Source of the DNA: Syntrophaceae bacterium UBA6112
Lineage (GTDB): Bacteria > Desulfobacterota > Syntrophia > Syntrophales > UBA5619
Length of the DNA stretch: 8,228 nucleotides
Direction of reading: 5' to 3'
Assembly: GCA_002423465.1 (NCBI GenBank)
Contig: DIWG01000026.1
Coordinates: forward strand, 1 to 8,228
How positions within the stretch are numbered: position 1 is the stretch's first letter; each line of letters opens with the position of its first letter. The position numbers were made by a program, and so were the translations under genes. Of this stretch, positions 5,464 to 8,228 are shown one piece after another. A model generated the notes under the pieces. It did no database searches. It saw only the letters and a list, made by a program, of their open reading frames with translations, and was not told where the DNA came from.

Positions 5464-5492
5464 AATATGATATAAAATCGGCGATATGTCAA
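5464..5492 (-). promoter_or_regulatory. Probable promoter for the minus-strand ORF
   Basis: On the minus strand TTGACA (5487-5492) is followed after 17 bases by CATATT (5464-5469). Initiation near 5457 leaves a leader of about 24 bases containing the GGAGGA ribosome site. The -10 box overlaps the plus-strand extended -10 element. Confidence 0.5.
5468..5476 (+). promoter_or_regulatory. Possible extended -10 promoter for the sigma-54 activator gene
   Basis: TGATATAAA (5468-5476) fits the extended -10 form TGnTATAAT, with no good -35 box at the right distance. It is the only promoter-like element before the activator gene and would give a leader of about 130 bases. Confidence 0.35.
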
Positions 5493-5611
5493 GCAATGTA
5501 GAATGCTTATTATGAGTTATGGTGAAAATTCCCATGCTTTTTTTTGCGGATCATCTACCCGAAAAATTCGGTGCGGTCTCCTCGTCGAGAATGTCCCGAG
5601 GGAGGTCATTG

Positions 5612-6706
5612 ATGAATGATCTGGGGGAAAATCGGTGTTATGCAAAGCTCCCTATTGATGATTCCGTTAGTTCCAAGGCCCCTTCACGTGATTATGAAGT
5701 TCAAAGACCTTGTTCGCTCCCGCGACAAATCGGAGAAAGCAGATTCTCTTTTAACCACGTCATTGGAGAATCAAAGGCGATAACGTGCGCCAAGATAAGG
5801 GCTCTGCGTGTTGCCGAAGGTGACTCGACAGTGCTAATCACAGGGGAATCAGGAACAGGAAAGGAGATCTTTGCACAGGCTATACACTCCGCTAGTCTGC
5901 GCAAAGATGGTCCTTTCGTGCGAGTCAACTGTGCCTGTATACCGGAGCCTCTGCTGGAATCAGAGTTATTCGGGTATGAACCCGGGTCATTCACGGGGGC
6001 GAATAAGCTGGGGAAAAAGGGAAAGTTCGAGGTGGCTCATAATGGGACTTTATTCCTCGATGAAGCAGCTGATATGTCCATGGCAATGCAGGCGAAGCTC
6101 CTAAGAGCTATACAGGAGAATGAATTTGAGCGTGTTGGAGGAACCATAACTTATGAAGTAGATGTGAGAATTATTGCTGCAACAAACAAGGACCTTTGGA
6201 AAATGGTTAATGAAGGGAAATTTAGGGAAGACCTGTATTATCGTTTGGATGTCATCAATATCAATATACCTCCCTTAAGAGAAAGACGGGAGGACATACC
6301 TTTGTTGGTGAACGCCTTTATTCCTGATTTAGCCAATCGTTGCAGGAGCCCAGTAAAAGCGATTACCAATGAAGCACTAGAGTACCTAATCAACTACAAC
6401 TGGCCCGGAAATGTTAGAGAGCTAATCAACGCGCTTGAGGCAGCAGTAAGCCTCAGTACAGAAGCGCACGTGGATGTTGATGCACTTCCCTTGAAAGTAA
6501 AAAACAATAGATCAATCTTTTTTTCCTCTGGCGATCTCTCAGGCGAAGAATCCTACAAGTCGGGGGGATTGGCCGCTGTTGAGAAGGCCATGATAGAGGA
6601 AGCCCTTGCAAGAAAGGCAGGGAACAAGCGCCAAGCTGCCATCTCATTAAAAATGCCGCGTTCCACGTTCTATGAGAAACTTAAGAAATACGAGATCTCA
6701 GCTTGA
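5612..6706 (+). CDS. Sigma-54-dependent transcriptional activator (AAA+ bEBP) without a sensor domain
   Basis: From the ATG at 5612 (GGAGG 5601-5605, 6 bases upstream) the product has 364 residues. About 47 weakly structured residues lead into the AAA+ domain: FNHVIGES (47-54), Walker A GESGTGKE (78-85), the sigma-54 contact loop as GSFTGA (125-130; GAFTGA in most members), Walker B GTLFLDE (145-151), the arginine-finger segment REDLYYRLD (205-213) and sensor II WPGNVRE (264-270). A Fis-type helix-turn-helix closes the protein (about 326-362, AGNKRQAAISLKMPRSTFYEKL). It should hydrolyse ATP to open sigma-54 promoters. No receiver, PAS, GAF or V4R domain precedes the AAA+ part, so it resembles PspF-like activators or a member that lost its sensor. 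An upstream ATG at 5519 has no ribosome site. A sigma-54 promoter match lies ahead of the amidohydrolase gene downstream, its likely target (inference). Confidence 0.93.
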   Translation: MNDLGENRCYAKLPIDDSVSSKAPSRDYEVQRPCSLPRQIGESRFSFNHVIGESKAITCAKIRALRVAEGDSTVLITGESGTGKEIFAQAIHSASLRKDGPFVRVNCACIPEPLLESELFGYEPGSFTGANKLGKKGKFEVAHNGTLFLDEAADMSMAMQAKLLRAIQENEFERVGGTITYEVDVRIIAATNKDLWKMVNEGKFREDLYYRLDVININIPPLRERREDIPLLVNAFIPDLANRCRSPVKAITNEALEYLINYNWPGNVRELINALEAAVSLSTEAHVDVDALPLKVKNNRSIFFSSGDLSGEESYKSGGLAAVEKAMIEEALARKAGNKRQAAISLKMPRSTFYEKLKKYEISA

Positions 6707-6708
6707 GC

Positions 6709-6865
6709 ATAAGAGGTGGTCTGGTTTCTTTAGACAACCAGGAGCGGGTTATAAGTGTTGAGCTGCCCTGGTTCATACCGCTTCCGTCAACTTCGGTATG
6801 GTGTTCCAGTAAACCTCATCGGAAGTCATGTTGTCAAGTCCCTGATGACGTCGCCAATAGTGTCC
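6709..6865 (-). pseudogene. IS3-type transposase C-terminal remnant with element end
   Basis: On the minus strand the codons ending at 6773 (TGA at 6773-6775) read HYWRRHQGLDNM then TSDEVYWNTIPKLTEAV. This is the typical closing segment of IS3-family OrfB proteins (RRxHQxLxxxTPDEVYxxxLPxxxxAA). Beyond the stop, about 60 bases lead to GTCTAAAGAAACCAGACCACC (minus strand, 6715-6735), which looks like an IS3 terminal repeat (GGTGGTC near the tip). Its tip lies just after the activator stop codon at 6706. Everything upstream of the last 30 or so residues is missing. It is in the opposite orientation to the remnant at 4436-4554. Confidence 0.65.
6774..6800. repeat. 7-bp inverted repeat at the end of the transposase remnant
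   Basis: CATACCG (6774-6780) and CGGTATG (6794-6800) are perfectly complementary around a 13-base loop, covering the last transposase codons. No T tract follows in either direction, so a terminator role is doubtful. Confidence 0.4.
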
Positions 6866-6870
6866 AAATG

Positions 6871-6898
6871 CTGGACATGTCCAGAGCTGGACATGTCC
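6871..6898. promoter_or_regulatory. Tandem perfect palindromes, candidate activator binding sites
   Basis: The 10-bp palindrome GGACATGTCC occurs twice, at 6873-6882 and 6889-6898, 16 bases apart. The first copy extends to a 14-bp palindrome CTGGACATGTCCAG (6871-6884). A further TGTCC half-site lies at 6861-6865, and an unrelated palindrome TCCACCGGTGGA at 6928-6939. The two copies lie about 175-190 bases upstream of the start expected from the -24/-12 element at 7042-7057, a usual distance for a sigma-54 enhancer. They also border the IS3 remnant, so an element-derived origin is possible. Confidence 0.4.
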
Positions 6899-7041
6899 GC
6901 TTGCGGGCGCTGATCTTGAAAATCATCTCCACCGGTGGACCCTCTCCAACATCCCCGCCAGCATTTCAAGTCTTTGGAATTCGGTTATTTTTGATGATGA
7001 ATTTGCGGAGAATTTTATCCTGAAAAAAGGTCTACGTATCC

Positions 7042-7057
7042 TGGCATTAATCCTGCA
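7042..7057 (+). promoter_or_regulatory. Sigma-54 (-24/-12) promoter candidate of the amidohydrolase gene
   Basis: TGGCATTAATCCTGCA matches TGGCAC-N5-TTGCA at all but two of the specified positions. GG (7043-7044) and GC (7055-7056) are at the required 12-base spacing. Initiation would fall near 7068, about 90 bases before the amidohydrolase ATG. The sigma-54 activator gene lies just upstream. The match sits inside the start-less reading frame, so chance cannot be excluded. Confidence 0.5.
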
Positions 7058-7156
7058 ACATAATACAGAAACCGATCTGATGACTGACGCTACCATGGAT
7101 AAGGACGAAGGATATGTCATTGAGTTATACATCAAATTAACAGAGGAGGTTAGGCT

Positions 7157-8020
7157 ATGACGAGTAACAAGCGCCGAGCAATCGATTATCACTGCAACCT
7201 TTTTACTCCGGAGGCGGTGAAAAGGAAGTATGTGAGGGACAGAGAGGGCAATGAGGATTTCAACCGGCACGGCACTCATACGGGAAAACTCGAGGGCTAC
7301 ACAGTGCCTGAGTTCATGTCTGTCATGGATGATCTGGGTATTGAAAAAGGCGTCGTGCCTGCTTGGCAGTGGTTTTCCTTCCTCGATGGAAAGATGCTGT
7401 GGGATGACTCGCCACAGCTCATTCAGGAAACGCTGTGCGCCCCCCATAGCGACCGCTTCTTTGGGCTCTACGGCATCAACCCATTAAAACGCATGGAAGG
7501 AGTGCGAGAATTAGAGCGGGTGGTCAAGGAGTACGGCTTTAAGGGTGCACATCTGCACACGCATGGGTACGGGCTGCCGCTTAACCATAGGGATTATTTC
7601 CCGTACTGGGCCAAGTGTGAAGAACTCGATATCGTGGCGGTTATCATGGTAGGTGCGGAGTCATCTGCACAGCCGGCTTACCTGGGTCAGCCGGTCCTTC
7701 TTGACGACATCGCCATCTACTTCCCCAAGCTGCGGATTGTGGCCTCCCATACCGGATGGCCGTGGACGGAAGAAGCAATCAATTTGGCCTATCGGCATGC
7801 AAATGTTTTCATCGGAACGGCTGGCTACCCGCCCAAATTCTGGCAACCCAATCTGGTTCATTTCGCAAATAGCTGGGGCAAGGGTAAGGTTATGTGGGGT
7901 ACGAGCTTCCCATTGGTAGACCACAGGAAAGCATTAGAACAAATCGATCAACTGGGATTGAGAGATGATGCGAAGGATGCGCTTCTGTATGGAACAGCAA
8001 AAAAGGTTTTCAGGCTTTGA
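7157..8020 (+). CDS. Amidohydrolase-2 (ACMSD-like) family protein with degenerate metal site
   Basis: The 287-residue product has the TIM-barrel layout of the Amidohydro_2 family. Strand 1 is AIDYHCNLF (8-16), the central strand KGAHLHTHG (129-137), strand 5 DIVAVIMVG (158-166), strand 6 LRIVASHTGWPW (192-203), the NVFIGTAGY segment (216-224) and the last strand VMWGTSFP (245-252). The C-terminal DDAKDALLYGTAKKVFRL is the usual closing helix. Family members hydrolyse or decarboxylate small acids and amides with one zinc bound by HxH, two His and an Asp. Here HxH is H12-x-N14, the strand-5 His is M164 and the usual Asp is S250; only H12 and H198 remain clearly in place. AGGAGG (7144-7149) is 7 bases before the ATG. 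A sigma-54 promoter match lies upstream. The substrate is unknown. Confidence 0.88.
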   Translation: MTSNKRRAIDYHCNLFTPEAVKRKYVRDREGNEDFNRHGTHTGKLEGYTVPEFMSVMDDLGIEKGVVPAWQWFSFLDGKMLWDDSPQLIQETLCAPHSDRFFGLYGINPLKRMEGVRELERVVKEYGFKGAHLHTHGYGLPLNHRDYFPYWAKCEELDIVAVIMVGAESSAQPAYLGQPVLLDDIAIYFPKLRIVASHTGWPWTEEAINLAYRHANVFIGTAGYPPKFWQPNLVHFANSWGKGKVMWGTSFPLVDHRKALEQIDQLGLRDDAKDALLYGTAKKVFRL

Positions 8021-8142
8021 AAGCCAAAGTGCTGCCCTGTGCAAAGCATTATTACTCCGGCAATTAAACATGTAAATAAATTCTGTGGAATGCCCGTATT
8101 TCCTGGGAACAGCGGCCACGTTTTGCTATATTTAGCAGGTCG

Positions 8143-8193
8143 TTGAAAAACCGTCATATAGGGCGTTTATCGATTCTCTGATCGATTTTTCAA
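8143..8193. terminator. Nested inverted repeats with T tract after the amidohydrolase gene
   Basis: ATCGAT (8169-8174) pairs with ATCGAT (8181-8186) around a 6-base loop and runs into TTTT (8187-8190), a weak intrinsic terminator. It is enclosed by a perfect outer pair, TTGAAAAA (8143-8150) and TTTTTCAA (8186-8193). This lies about 120-170 bases after the amidohydrolase stop. The stretch 8021-8228 shows no gene. Confidence 0.45.
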
Positions 8194-8228
8194 GTTGGAC
8201 CTCTTTCTTATTTCGATTTTCTTGCTCT

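Larger units (their letters stand above)
6861..7160 (+). pseudogene. Start-less reading frame, probably the 3' end of a truncated gene
   Basis: A frame opens after the TAG at 6858 and runs 99 codons to the TGA at 7158-7160 without any ATG, GTG or TTG until 7080. From about 6909 its translation looks like real protein (ADLENHLHRW, IPASISSLWNSVIFDDEF, ILKKGLRILALILQ), and its end LTEEVRL overlaps the amidohydrolase ATG as ATGA. Such a 4-base overlap is typical of operon neighbours, so this looks like the tail of a former upstream gene beheaded by the IS3 event. A 26-codon protein from the ATG at 7080 is the only intact alternative. I do not recognise the family. Confidence 0.45.

Noticed and set aside
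6703..7023. Plus-strand ORF beginning TTG right after the activator gene
   Set aside because: No ribosome site, composition unlike a protein, and it runs across the antisense transposase remnant.
6923..7447. Minus-strand 174-codon ORF
   Set aside because: Antisense to the amidohydrolase start and the start-less frame; no motif or ribosome site.

Overview
The window looks like a chromosomal segment of a Gram-negative, probably anaerobic, deltaproteobacterial lineage (Desulfobacterota, perhaps Syntrophales-like). This is inferred from the gene types (sigma-54 activator, UspA-type protein, YtxH/DUF948 pair, lipobox protein), the strong AGGAGG ribosome binding sites, and the short GTCATTCCCGC and CCTTCGACAAGCTCAGG type palindromic repeats. 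No gene here fixes the genus.

Left part (1-2130, minus strand): a two-gene operon made of a 559-residue hydantoinase/oxoprolinase (HyuA) family ATPase-fold protein and, overlapping its end by 10 bases, the N-terminal 153 codons of a histone-deacetylase-superfamily (AcuC/AphA-like) zinc amidohydrolase that runs off the window edge. The operon shares a compact divergent promoter region (2164-2213), with overlapping -35 boxes, with a plus-strand gene for a tiny Pro/Ala-rich lipoprotein. That gene ends in a strong intrinsic terminator (2509-2543).

Middle part (2578-4226, plus strand): a YtxH-domain membrane-anchored protein and a DUF948-like membrane-anchored coiled-coil protein form a likely operon with its own promoter. 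A repeat-filled intergenic region follows, then a YajD-type HNH nuclease gene bracketed by an inverted pair of 23-bp repeats.

Right part (4227-8228) has a more AT-rich feel and is mosaic. A near-consensus sigma-70 promoter (4352-4380) points into a frameshifted fragment of an IS3-type transposase that is fused to an unrecognised coding-like stretch. A universal stress protein gene follows. Then comes a divergent promoter region between a small minus-strand ORF of unknown nature and a sigma-54-dependent activator that lacks a recognisable sensor domain. Directly behind the activator lies a second IS3-type remnant, the terminal end of an element on the opposite strand. After it come two tandem perfect palindromes and a start-less reading frame whose stop overlaps (ATGA) the start of an amidohydrolase-2 family gene. 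A good -24/-12 (sigma-54) promoter match lies 100 bp before that amidohydrolase gene.

The most interesting hypotheses are a regulator/target sigma-54 module controlling an amidohydrolase-fold protein that has lost most of its expected metal ligands, and a HyuA/HDAC-like operon that may act on a cyclic or acylated amide. The two IS3 remnants in opposite orientation around the usp/activator segment show that this part was rearranged by insertion sequences.
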